In this document: in pieces, positions 54,634-62,812 of the stretch | Position numbering within the stretch: the stretch's first letter is position 1 | Layout of the letters: each line of letters opens with the position of its first letter | Assembly: GCA_016699165.1 (NCBI GenBank) | Contig: CP064963.1 | Span: forward strand, 3,658,001 to 3,722,000 | Direction of reading: 5' to 3' | Length of the DNA stretch: 64,000 bases | Source of the DNA: Candidatus Melainabacteria bacterium | GTDB lineage: Bacteria > Cyanobacteriota > Vampirovibrionia > Obscuribacterales > Obscuribacteraceae | Made by a program: the position numbers and the translations under genes | Notes under the pieces: model-generated | Database searches by the model: none | What the model saw: only the letters and a program-made list of their open reading frames with translations | Told to the model about the DNA's origin: nothing

Positions 54634-55515
54634 ATGCATACATCTACACCTGTAAAAGACGCCGTACATTCACATTCTTCGCCCCAGGCAGTTAGTCAGG
54701 CAAAGCCGCTTATACGCGCTTTCGACCTAATTAATCTGGGAATTGACTTTGAATCTTATCGAGGCGAAGTCTGGTCAAATAGTTGGGATATGGAAGAAGA
54801 TCTCTACTTCTTGCGTCGCCAGCAAATGGCTTTTTTGCAAAATGCGATGGGAATTATTATTCCCGAGCAACCTCAAGAAGAGTTTTATACAACTGGTACG
54901 TCACAGTTGGTCGAGCGTTTATTTTCATTTTTAGACGAAGAGCAAGCACGCGAATACAGTCAAATCAAAGCTTCGCGCACAAGAACAATCGCCCAATATT
55001 CAATAGATTCAAATTCATTGTTTGTGAATCGAATTTCGTCCAAAGAAACGCGCAAGAATTCGCACTGTCAAAATAAGTTGTTGTGCTTGCCGCGCAGCTT
55101 TCGCGAATTAGACGACAGTATTGCCATGCATAAAAGCACGCTCAAAATTATGCGTTGGGCCGCGGAGAAAATATTTAAGCGCAGACCAGAATGTCAAAAA
55201 CTAATGGTCACATTCCATATAGTGAATACTTACTGCTATCCCGAAAAGCCTTTTGTCATTCCAGAAAAGATTCACCAGGACGGCTCGGACTATGTCATCA
55301 CAGGCATTCCACTTATTTTGAGCAATGTGGTTATTCCAATAAACACAGTCTATGACACAGAAGGTCGCATGGTGGTCGAAGCCAGGCTAACCGAGGCGCA
55401 AGGTATGCTCGTCGACGATAAGACTTTTTGGCATGGCATCACACCGCTTACTGCCTCTGAAGCAGACAAAACCGGTCAGAGACTGACTATCGCTTTCGAT
55501 TTCGATTGTGTTTAA
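54634..55515 (+). CDS. 2OG-Fe(II) oxygenase family protein (2OG-Fe_Oxy_2), copy 1
   Basis: 293 residues. PEKIHQDGSDY gives the iron ligands H214 and D216, FWHGITPL gives the distal His267, and QRLTIAFDFD the Arg283 expected to anchor 2-oxoglutarate. This is the pattern of small amino-acid or amide hydroxylases of the IDO/BsmA type. The substrate is unknown. The end overlaps the following protease gene by about 10 bp. A divergent paralogue at 60989 has lost the Asp ligand. Confidence 0.85.
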   Translation: MHTSTPVKDAVHSHSSPQAVSQAKPLIRAFDLINLGIDFESYRGEVWSNSWDMEEDLYFLRRQQMAFLQNAMGIIIPEQPQEEFYTTGTSQLVERLFSFLDEEQAREYSQIKASRTRTIAQYSIDSNSLFVNRISSKETRKNSHCQNKLLCLPRSFRELDDSIAMHKSTLKIMRWAAEKIFKRRPECQKLMVTFHIVNTYCYPEKPFVIPEKIHQDGSDYVITGIPLILSNVVIPINTVYDTEGRMVVEARLTEAQGMLVDDKTFWHGITPLTASEADKTGQRLTIAFDFDCV

Positions 55516-57317
55516 GTTTGAAAGAATTGGCTTCTGTATCGGATTCAAAAGAAAATACTGCTGAAATTGTGACAAGTGGTGACAATTCAGGGGAGCATGG
55601 TTTCAATCGCCTCACGACGGATGGTTTAAGGGCATTTGTGGAGCAACCGCTTTTATCTCGCGTAGTTAGTCCAGAGCCAGCATACATTCAATTCGCCCAG
55701 CTTTTTCCCCGTGATAGCGAACCTCAAATACGTGAAGGTGATGGCAATCGCCTGCTCGAAACTGTTAGTTTGAGTGAATCAGACCCACCAATATCGCCTC
55801 GAATGTGGACCATGGCAATTCAACTAACATCTTCAGGCACGCTTGAAGCCGATGGTCAGCGAGTAAACACAGGGGCTATGCGTAAATCAGAAGAAATTTT
55901 GCGACTGGCTAAATTGACTGAAAACTCTCCTGTGACCCTTTATGTTCAATCGGTTGACGTCAATCGTTCTGATAGTGGCGAAGGTGATGGAATGCATAGC
56001 GTCAAAAAGCCGATAGTTTCAACCTATCGAGTTGAAGGAGGAAAGGTAACACTTGTAGAACAGCGGCCAAGTCAGTCTCCTCAAACTGATCTTGAAAGTT
56101 TGATTGGTAGAGCTAGTCGAAGGGCTGGCAACGGGCATCTCGGTTTGGTCATTCAATCTCACGGTACAGCGGAGTCTGGTATTTATGGAGACACGGGAAA
56201 GCTTTCGCTTGAACAGTTGAATGAAACTCTTGCAAGAAGCTTGAGGGTAAATGGCCGAAATGCACTTGATTTGTTGAACTTTGACTCGTGCTCTATGGGC
56301 AATCTCGACGTAGCGTCTTCGATGTCCGGGGTTGCAAGGCACATGGTGGCGTCAAGCGAATTAGAGAATTCGTTTGGAACTGATGTTGATGGTCAAAATA
56401 TGACTCGAACACTCTCCGAATTACTGGCCAATCCAAAAATGAGCCCGCATGATTTTGCAGGACGTTCAATTCAACTTGCACGACAAGGTGCAAACGATGA
56501 TGCTGGCAATTTAGTTCCTGATGCGGCAGGAACTGAAACGTTGGCACATATTGATACTAGCAAAGTGGAGCGCTTGACTAAAAGCGTGCAAGGTCTTGGT
56601 GCCTTGCTTGGTGAATTGATGCAAAATCCTGCTCATCGAAGCGAAATGTTAAAATTGATCGATCAACTTCCTTCTTTTGGTAATGAAGGAGGACGTGCGA
56701 ATGGTTCTCTCAAGCCAGAGCGAAGAGATCTTGGTCTCTTCTTAGATAAGCTTGATGAAGCGATAAAATCGGGTAAATTCGGAGCGGTAAATTCAGTATT
56801 AATTGCTTCAGTAGCCGATGCAAAAGCTGCCCAACGTGATGCGATTGCTGGATACCATGGTGAAAACTATAAACAGTACAATCGCATGTCTGGACTTTCT
56901 GTGTTACTTCCAGGCTCAACAACCTATTCTGCAGAAAATCTAATAGCAGAGACGTCTCCGTTCGGCATCATAGCTTATGCTACAGACTCACCTAAGTTTG
57001 CTAATTTTGATTCCCGAGCAGATTTTGCTTCCGGTTTGCGAAGTGAAGCTGAACAAATTGATCAACAAGTCGGTGGCGACCGAATTTCGACTATGCTCAA
57101 GAAAATTTCGACTGCTCAAACCCCAACTGAATTTGACGCTGCTCTAGCTCAACTGAAGCAACAATTAAGAGTGAGTCAAGAATCACCAGCTGGAAGAGAA
57201 ATTGAAAGAATGGTTAGACTACAAGCAAACGAAACAGTTAAGGATCATCTTCGCCGCCGGTCAGCTTTAAGCACGCCAGGTTGGCGAGCTTTTTTGCTTG
57301 CTATGCAAGAGCGATGA
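55506..57317 (+). CDS. Clostripain-like (C11, clan CD) cysteine protease
   Basis: 603 residues, no signal peptide. The catalytic His is in HLGLVIQSHGTAESGIYGD (about 210-230) and the Cys in LDLLNFDSCSMGNLDVASSM (about 255-275), matching the H-G and D-x-C-x-M-G pattern of clostripain-like peptidases, which cleave after basic residues. N-terminal 100 residues and the C-terminal 200 (with FDAALAQLKQQLRVSQES) are of unknown fold. Start uncertain: TTG at 55506 or another TTG at 55518; no ATG fits. Together with the 2OG-oxygenase upstream it may form a two-gene unit. Confidence 0.88.
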   Translation: MCLSLKELASVSDSKENTAEIVTSGDNSGEHGFNRLTTDGLRAFVEQPLLSRVVSPEPAYIQFAQLFPRDSEPQIREGDGNRLLETVSLSESDPPISPRMWTMAIQLTSSGTLEADGQRVNTGAMRKSEEILRLAKLTENSPVTLYVQSVDVNRSDSGEGDGMHSVKKPIVSTYRVEGGKVTLVEQRPSQSPQTDLESLIGRASRRAGNGHLGLVIQSHGTAESGIYGDTGKLSLEQLNETLARSLRVNGRNALDLLNFDSCSMGNLDVASSMSGVARHMVASSELENSFGTDVDGQNMTRTLSELLANPKMSPHDFAGRSIQLARQGANDDAGNLVPDAAGTETLAHIDTSKVERLTKSVQGLGALLGELMQNPAHRSEMLKLIDQLPSFGNEGGRANGSLKPERRDLGLFLDKLDEAIKSGKFGAVNSVLIASVADAKAAQRDAIAGYHGENYKQYNRMSGLSVLLPGSTTYSAENLIAETSPFGIIAYATDSPKFANFDSRADFASGLRSEAEQIDQQVGGDRISTMLKKISTAQTPTEFDAALAQLKQQLRVSQESPAGREIERMVRLQANETVKDHLRRRSALSTPGWRAFLLAMQER

Positions 57318-57356
57318 AGATGTTTGTCAATAAGTGGATTGACTAGTCCAGTCGTT

Positions 57357-57380
57357 AAAATGTATTCTGGAATACATTTT
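57357..57380. promoter_or_regulatory. Perfect inverted repeat upstream of secreted protein copy 2
   Basis: AAAATGTATTC-TG-GAATACATTTT, 24 bp with a 2-bp centre, just 5 bp upstream of the -35 box of copy 2. The tight centre disfavours an RNA hairpin terminator and suits an operator. Confidence 0.6.
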
Positions 57381-57385
57381 CGCAC

Positions 57386-57414
57386 TTGACTTCCATCTGG
57401 AATGCGCTTAATCT
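57386..57414 (+). promoter_or_regulatory. Sigma70-type promoter of small secreted protein copy 2
   Basis: TTGACT (57386-57391), 17-bp spacer, TAATCT (57409-57414), the same -35 hexamer and spacing as copy 1. Confidence 0.65.
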
Positions 57415-57502
57415 TATGCAATCAAAGTTCAAACGCCATTTGGCACTTTTAAAACACCTTACTAACAATTTTAAATAAGCCCCCCACTGGAGGAAGAGCA
57501 TT

Positions 57503-58015
57503 ATGCGTATTACTACAATTATTTCGCGCATCACATTGGTATCAGCCATTGCACTAGGACTCTCTGCTCCAGCTTTTGCGCAAGACGCATTCTCGAGCAT
57601 GTCGTCTGACACAGGCGCTCAAGTTAACTCCAACCAGCAAATCACTGGTAGCCAAACTCAACAGTACACCGATGGTCAAGCCCCAATGCTACAAGGTGCC
57701 ACCAACGGTACAATCGGACCCCAAGGTGGTGACGCCACAGCTGTAATGGGTGTGAACACCGCAGGTACAGTCCGCGTTAACAACTTAGCCAACTTGGAAG
57801 CATTGCTCAACATCATTGCAAACGGTATGGAAATCCTCGGTATTGCCTGGGGCGGACCTACCATGATCATGGGCTTCATGCACATGGCTGCAGGCACCCA
57901 GGACGCCATGAAGAAAGTGCTTTTCGGAGCAGCTGGTGTCACAGGTGGTTTGGCAACACCCGGTTGTATCAACTGGCTAGTTGCATCAGCCCGCGACGCC
58001 AACCTCTTCAGCTAA
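57503..58015 (+). CDS. Small secreted/membrane protein, duplicated (copy 2), pilin-like
   Basis: 170 residues. The signal peptide differs from copy 1 (MRITTIISRITLVSAIALGLSAPAFA), but the mature chain from AQDAFSS onward is identical save one Val for Ile. Synonymous differences in almost every line of sequence show the duplication is not recent, so the protein is held by strong purifying selection or by ongoing gene conversion restricted to the coding part. Strong AGGAAGAG Shine-Dalgarno region, own promoter and own terminator. Confidence 0.9.
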   Translation: MRITTIISRITLVSAIALGLSAPAFAQDAFSSMSSDTGAQVNSNQQITGSQTQQYTDGQAPMLQGATNGTIGPQGGDATAVMGVNTAGTVRVNNLANLEALLNIIANGMEILGIAWGGPTMIMGFMHMAAGTQDAMKKVLFGAAGVTGGLATPGCINWLVASARDANLFS

Positions 58016-58072
58016 GGCACAGCCCAACAGCTAAATAGATATAGGGACTTTCCCGCCAACGCCAGCCAGAGA

Positions 58073-58093
58073 CCTTCCGCAAGGAGGGTTTTT
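58073..58093 (+). terminator. Intrinsic terminator after secreted protein copy 2
   Basis: CCTTCC-GCAA-GGAGGG followed by TTTTT; same GCAA tetraloop design as the terminator of copy 1. Confidence 0.88.
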
Positions 58094-58119
58094 GGTCCTT
58101 TAAGGGCAGTGTAGAATAA

Positions 58120-58866
58120 GTGGACTTGCTTCTAATCGAGACCCAAAAAATCGCTGAATTAACTGACGACCAGAAAAAACGTTATGCTGGACAACTAGCT
58201 ATTGCCGGGATGAATCAAAAAAAACAGCGTGACTTGCTTTCGAGTTCTGTTCTGGTTCTGGCTGGATATCCTGCCGCTAAAGTCGCTGCCAATCAACTTA
58301 TCAAAATGGGCACAGGTAAAATTACAATTTGTCCCGATAAGTCGAGCAATATCAATTTCAGTCCCGAAGATTTGGAGCAAAATCCAGATGTCGACGTAAC
58401 TTTAGCGACCAGAGCAAATCGCGAATCGCTTGAAAAAATGGTGGCAAGTTGTGATTTGGTTTTAGAAACTTGCAACGACTGGCAAGAAAAACTTTCGCTC
58501 AGTGACTTTTGTATGCGCAACCAAATTCCCATGATTCATTGTGGTGGAGAAGGTTTGCGATATCAAATTTTTTCTATGATCCCAGGCAAATCAGCCTGTC
58601 TTCGCTGCGCTTTTCCGGTGGCAGGAATTGACGATTTTCCTCACACCACCCGTAAAATGCCTGGTCAAAAACCAGAGCTTCTGCCAGTACATGGAATGAT
58701 TGGATCGCTCATGGCACTTGAAGCGATAAAAGTTTTGACTCGCCTTGGTGTCAGTCAGGGAAATGAAATGTGGAAGTTCGACGGATTTAGCGGCGAGTTC
58801 GAAGTCATAAGAGGCCTAGATCCAAGAAACGATTGTCCCGACTGCGGCGCAATGTTCAGGCATTAG
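58120..58866 (+). CDS. ThiF/MoeB/HesA family E1-like protein with degenerate nucleotide loop
   Basis: 248 residues. The fold follows the ThiF pattern (QKKQRDLLSSSVLVLAGYPAAKVAANQLIKMGTGKITI … CDLVLETCNDWQEKLSLSDFCMRNQIPMIHCGGEG) and the paired zinc cysteines are intact (SACLRCAF … NDCPDCGAM). The glycine-rich ATP loop, usually GxGGLG, is AGYPAAK, and the usual Arg/Asp ATP-site residues are not evident, so adenylation activity is doubtful. GTG start. It is followed at 2 bp by a membrane kinase gene, so the two are probably co-expressed. Confidence 0.85.
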   Translation: MDLLLIETQKIAELTDDQKKRYAGQLAIAGMNQKKQRDLLSSSVLVLAGYPAAKVAANQLIKMGTGKITICPDKSSNINFSPEDLEQNPDVDVTLATRANRESLEKMVASCDLVLETCNDWQEKLSLSDFCMRNQIPMIHCGGEGLRYQIFSMIPGKSACLRCAFPVAGIDDFPHTTRKMPGQKPELLPVHGMIGSLMALEAIKVLTRLGVSQGNEMWKFDGFSGEFEVIRGLDPRNDCPDCGAMFRH

Positions 58867-58868
58867 AT

Positions 58869-60992
58869 ATGTCACTGCAAGATTCGCTTGGCGATCGCTA
58901 CACAGTAATTGAATTAATCGGCGAAGGTGGTGCCGGTTCGGTTTACAAAGCGCGCGACAAAGTGCTTGATGTTTTTGTCGCCATCAAAGTGATGAAACAA
59001 GACGAAGGCGGAATGGCAGCCGCTCGACTACAGCGCGAAGCGATGGCGGCAGGCAAATTAAAGCACAAAAATATAGCCAAGATTTTCGACTTTGGTCAGA
59101 CCTCAGATGACCTTACTTATATGGTGATGGAATATTTGCCAGGCGATAATTTGCAAATGGCAGTGAAAAATAAAACTAAACTGCCGATGCTTGAAGCCGT
59201 TGCGATCTTTATTCAAATTTGCGATGGGCTTGGTTACGCTCATAAAAGCGGCATTGTTCATCGAGATTTGAAGCCGTCAAACATAGTCTTAATGAAGGAC
59301 GGCAAAGAAAACAGAATCAGTAAAAATCCGCCGGTGGCAAAAATTCTCGATTTTGGTATTGCAAGTATCGAATCTGACCAACGCCTAACTACATCTGGAG
59401 CGGTTGTAGGCAGCCCTGCTTATATGAGTCCCGAACAGATTGAAATAAGCGAAATCACTGCGCAATCGGACATTTATAGTTTTGGATGTTTGATGCACGA
59501 GACTTTGAGCGGGCACCCGCCGTTTGAGGGCGCGTCTGTACTCGACACATTGCAGATGCATAAAAATGCACAGCCCGAGCGCTTAACTGACGAAAATATT
59601 CATCCCGACTTAGCCGACTTGGTACTTGATTGTTTGCAAAAAGAACCAGCCCAAAGACCTGCCGATACGCAAGTCGTGAAGCAAAGACTTGAAAAAATCT
59701 TAGACGCAATTCGAGTGAAGCCACAATCGGAAAGTGCCGAATTAAATCCTGAAGAAGCAGTGGTTCTTGGTGCTAAAAAGCAGAATTTTATTTCGCGTTT
59801 TTCTAATCGAACAGCATTAGTTTTAAGCTCGGTCGTTTTACTGGGCACGGCCATATATTTGTCGTACGCCGGAGCGCGATACCTGCAAACGGTGCCTGTT
59901 TCGGGACGACTAAAGGACGATTCAGGACACACCCAAAGTACGCGCGAAGCAGACGCTTCTTTTTATGAAGGAGATGATCGATTCTCGATGATCAAGTTGG
60001 ATTCAAACTCATACCGTGCAGTTGGCGCTTTTATCAAAGATGAAGACATAAAAGATTTAGATAAAACCCATGTGAAGAAGCTTCGTTTGGAAGGCAAAGA
60101 TTTGACTGGCAGTGGAATTAAATATTTGAAAGGTGCACCAATCCAGCACTTTGAGTTATGTGGCGAAAACCTTGTCGATAGTGAGCTTAAGTATTTAGTC
60201 GATTTACCAAATCTCACGTCGTTTTGTATTGAGAGTGATTCGCTTGGGGACGAAGCGCTCAAAGAAGTAGCTAAATGCAAATCGATTCGATTTCTTTTGT
60301 TGATGGACAAAAAAATTACCAACAAGGGCATCGCTTATTTAGAACCGCTCAAAAATTTGAATACACTTAAAATTCAAACTGCTCAAATCGACAATGATGT
60401 GGCGCTTGAGCTTAACAAGCTTAAACGACTGAAACAACTCAATATAGGCGAGTGTCGCAAATTAGATAAGAATTTTGGAGCGGGCTTGACCAATCTAAGT
60501 CTATTGCAAGAACTAAGTTTCGAAAGCGGCTGCAGCAAAGAAGCCATTCGCGTTTTAAAAAAATTGCCGCTTATGCAACTGGGTCTGCAAAAATGTAAAC
60601 TCGACCGCGCAGCATTAGAAGAACTTGTGACCATGCAGCATCTTGAGGCATTGTCTCTTTCTTCGATAAAATGCAAACCAAGCGACTATGAAGTACTTGC
60701 CAAATTACCTAAGCTTAGTATGCTCGACTTGTCCGATTCAAAAGAATTTCCTGATGCTTTATACAATGCAATTTCTAAAACTAAAATAGCCGAATTAGAT
60801 TTAAACAGATCTAAAGTTACGCCTGCACAATTTCTGAAATTGGCGCGAATTGAGACTCTGACCAAAGTCTATTGCATCGACTGTCCCAATTTAAGTCAGA
60901 AAGATTTTTCTGAATTCAAAGATTTGCACAAAATTCTCTGCCGCAAAACAGTTCAGATTCTGGGCGAGGCTCCAGATCAAACCGGCAATTAG
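58869..60992 (+). CDS. Transmembrane Ser/Thr protein kinase with leucine-rich-repeat ectodomain (LRR kinase 2)
   Basis: 707 residues from the ATG at 58869, just after the ThiF-like stop. Kinase about 8-270: GEGGAGSVYKA, Lys40 (VAIK), HRDLKPSN (Asp133), LDFGIAS (Asp161) and GSPAYMSPEQ. Membrane helix about 318-338 (TALVLSSVVLLGTAIYLSYAGA). Outer LRR-like region with repeated units (LPNLTSFCIESDSLGDEALKEV, LKNLNTLKIQTAQIDNDVALEL). Closely similar in design to kinase 1 at 32381. Its stop overlaps that of the convergent 2OG-oxygenase-like gene by 4 bp. Confidence 0.95.
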   Translation: MSLQDSLGDRYTVIELIGEGGAGSVYKARDKVLDVFVAIKVMKQDEGGMAAARLQREAMAAGKLKHKNIAKIFDFGQTSDDLTYMVMEYLPGDNLQMAVKNKTKLPMLEAVAIFIQICDGLGYAHKSGIVHRDLKPSNIVLMKDGKENRISKNPPVAKILDFGIASIESDQRLTTSGAVVGSPAYMSPEQIEISEITAQSDIYSFGCLMHETLSGHPPFEGASVLDTLQMHKNAQPERLTDENIHPDLADLVLDCLQKEPAQRPADTQVVKQRLEKILDAIRVKPQSESAELNPEEAVVLGAKKQNFISRFSNRTALVLSSVVLLGTAIYLSYAGARYLQTVPVSGRLKDDSGHTQSTREADASFYEGDDRFSMIKLDSNSYRAVGAFIKDEDIKDLDKTHVKKLRLEGKDLTGSGIKYLKGAPIQHFELCGENLVDSELKYLVDLPNLTSFCIESDSLGDEALKEVAKCKSIRFLLLMDKKITNKGIAYLEPLKNLNTLKIQTAQIDNDVALELNKLKRLKQLNIGECRKLDKNFGAGLTNLSLLQELSFESGCSKEAIRVLKKLPLMQLGLQKCKLDRAALEELVTMQHLEALSLSSIKCKPSDYEVLAKLPKLSMLDLSDSKEFPDALYNAISKTKIAELDLNRSKVTPAQFLKLARIETLTKVYCIDCPNLSQKDFSEFKDLHKILCRKTVQILGEAPDQTGN

Positions 60993-61861
60993 CTAATATA
61001 AAAATCAAAACCAAACGAGAGTCTGTGTCCCATCGAAGCGTTCTGGACTGGCTGCATAGCTGATGTTCCGTGCCAATAGACCTGATCGTCGTGGAAAATA
61101 CCTTCGCCTTCATTGAGATTTGCATAAACCAGAATATTATTAAAGGCGTCGTATATGGTGCTATTTGAAGCTTGAAGATTAATATTGCCGATTACAAGCT
61201 CAGGAATGGTGTAGTCGCAACCTTTTTGATGAATGCCTTCAGGAGTTATGAATGGACGGTCTTGCGAAGCTATAACGTGCATTTGATGCATCGCCACATC
61301 AATTCTTTTGGCGTTAGGATTTTCAGCAAATATTTTTTCAGAAAAGTATTTCACTAATTCCAGAATGGCTGGATGCGTAGCAATTTGTTCGTCCACTTCG
61401 CTGAAACCAAGAAAGTCCTGACTGCCATGTTTGCCGGCTGCTTGCGGATCAAAAGAATTGACCGGTAATCTGCCGATTGCTGCTCTTCCACTATGAGCTG
61501 TAGCCATGTATCTAGCCAGTCTTCTGAAGCGAGTAGGACCAAGAGCCGAATATTCTTTTACTTGAGTTTGGTTTAGTTTTGAAATGGCAACCGATACGGC
61601 GGTGGATTCGCCCTGGACTAAATAGCGTGAGCGCTCACGATCTGTAAATTGCATGTCGAGCGCAGATTCTAGATATGAGAGTTGTTCTGTGCGGTGCAGC
61701 TCGAAATCGTCTGGCAGTTTTTTGAAAGATGAAAGCACTGCTTGAGCCAAATTGCCCAAATTAATGTTTAAATCGCCCAGCGAAAATTTGAATACGAGCC
61801 CCTGTACTTTGGGTTGTGGCGCTACAGAAACGGATACTTTTGTTTTGAGTGGTAATTGCAT
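60989..61861 (-). CDS. 2OG-Fe oxygenase-like protein, copy 2 (altered metal site)
   Basis: 290 residues with the same layout as copy 1: PEGIHQKGCDY (H211 kept but the Asp ligand two residues later is Lys213), VYWHG (His264) and HRLSFGFDFY (Arg280). Loss of the carboxylate ligand occurs in some 2OG halogenases, but Lys is not seen there, so iron binding is doubtful. It could be an inactive paralogue or use Asp216. Confidence 0.8.
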   Translation of the reverse strand: MQLPLKTKVSVSVAPQPKVQGLVFKFSLGDLNINLGNLAQAVLSSFKKLPDDFELHRTEQLSYLESALDMQFTDRERSRYLVQGESTAVSVAISKLNQTQVKEYSALGPTRFRRLARYMATAHSGRAAIGRLPVNSFDPQAAGKHGSQDFLGFSEVDEQIATHPAILELVKYFSEKIFAENPNAKRIDVAMHQMHVIASQDRPFITPEGIHQKGCDYTIPELVIGNINLQASNSTIYDAFNNILVYANLNEGEGIFHDDQVYWHGTSAMQPVQNASMGHRLSFGFDFYIS

Positions 61862-62000
61862 GAAAAACGCTCTTGCGGGGAGTTGATCGAATAATAAGCG
61901 CCAGGTCTTATGGCGACAATTCGTGGAATTCCCATGGCTGATTGATTAATTTTGCAAGAAGCTTATTGGGCGAGGGTTTACGGTTAGATTAAATCGGCGA

Positions 62001-62684
62001 TTAATCTAACGTTTTTTTGACCGACCCATTTTTTAAAGCTGAAACGATATCGGTTGAGCTTTTGCCGTACTTGCTTATTATCAATTTTTCGATGTAATTC
62101 CATTGCCTGATAGATTCACGCAAGGCCATGCCACGAGCTAATTCGATATCGGTTGTTCTTTTAGTTTTGTCCATCTCAACTGTTATTTTGATTTGAGGTT
62201 GTTCAGATTTAAGATCAGCAAATAGTTCTGGCCAATCAACAAGTGAGCTGGTTGAACCATACGGATCTTTGCTTGAAAGTTCGCCATTATCTGTGATGAG
62301 GTTTAAATAATTAGTATTCGAATAAAAATTTTGAACTGTGTGCAAAAGCATGCCCAAGTGGAAAAGCGCTTTGTAACACATGGACGAGTCTTTGTTCGCT
62401 TCACCCGCAAAGGAAATGATTCGCGCCTGTTCGCGCTGGATATAATCGCAGCAACGCTTCATGTTATTTATATTGAAATGACGTTGAGCTTCGCCTTCAT
62501 TGTCCGTTTCGTCTTGTTCTTGCAAATTGGCTCCGGCAATGACCGATTTTATGTTGTCCTCTGACAAGGTGCCGGATAAAGCCTCTTTTATAATTTCGGT
62601 ATGGGTTTGCCCATCAAAGCAAGATGCAGGTGTCGTGCTCAAAGCAAGAAACAAAGACAGAATAAGGAATTTGGCGGTTTTCAT
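62001..62684 (-). CDS. Secreted Het-C / zinc-phospholipase-like protein
   Basis: 227 residues: signal peptide (FLILSLFLALSTTPASC), then FDGQTHTEIIKEALSGTLSEDNIKSVIAGANLQEQDE and ALFHLGMLLHTVQNFYSNTNYLNL. The H-x-G-x-x-x-H-T-x-Q-x-F-Y-x-x-x-N-Y pattern is that of Het-C/phospholipase C-S1P1-type proteins with histidine ligands. Possible roles: lipid hydrolysis or cell-cell toxicity; unproven here. Flanked by about 130-bp spacers on both sides. Confidence 0.8.
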   Translation of the reverse strand: MKTAKFLILSLFLALSTTPASCFDGQTHTEIIKEALSGTLSEDNIKSVIAGANLQEQDETDNEGEAQRHFNINNMKRCCDYIQREQARIISFAGEANKDSSMCYKALFHLGMLLHTVQNFYSNTNYLNLITDNGELSSKDPYGSTSSLVDWPELFADLKSEQPQIKITVEMDKTKRTTDIELARGMALRESIRQWNYIEKLIISKYGKSSTDIVSALKNGSVKKTLD

Positions 62685-62812
62685 GTGATTGGCGAATATG
62701 GCTTTAATATCCTTGCAATATCCTACCCCTTTTCATATTCTCATTCCGGTTTTCGTTCCTTATAAGGCGCTTGGTCACTATACTAGTTGAAGCAAAAACA
62801 TAGGACTAGAAA

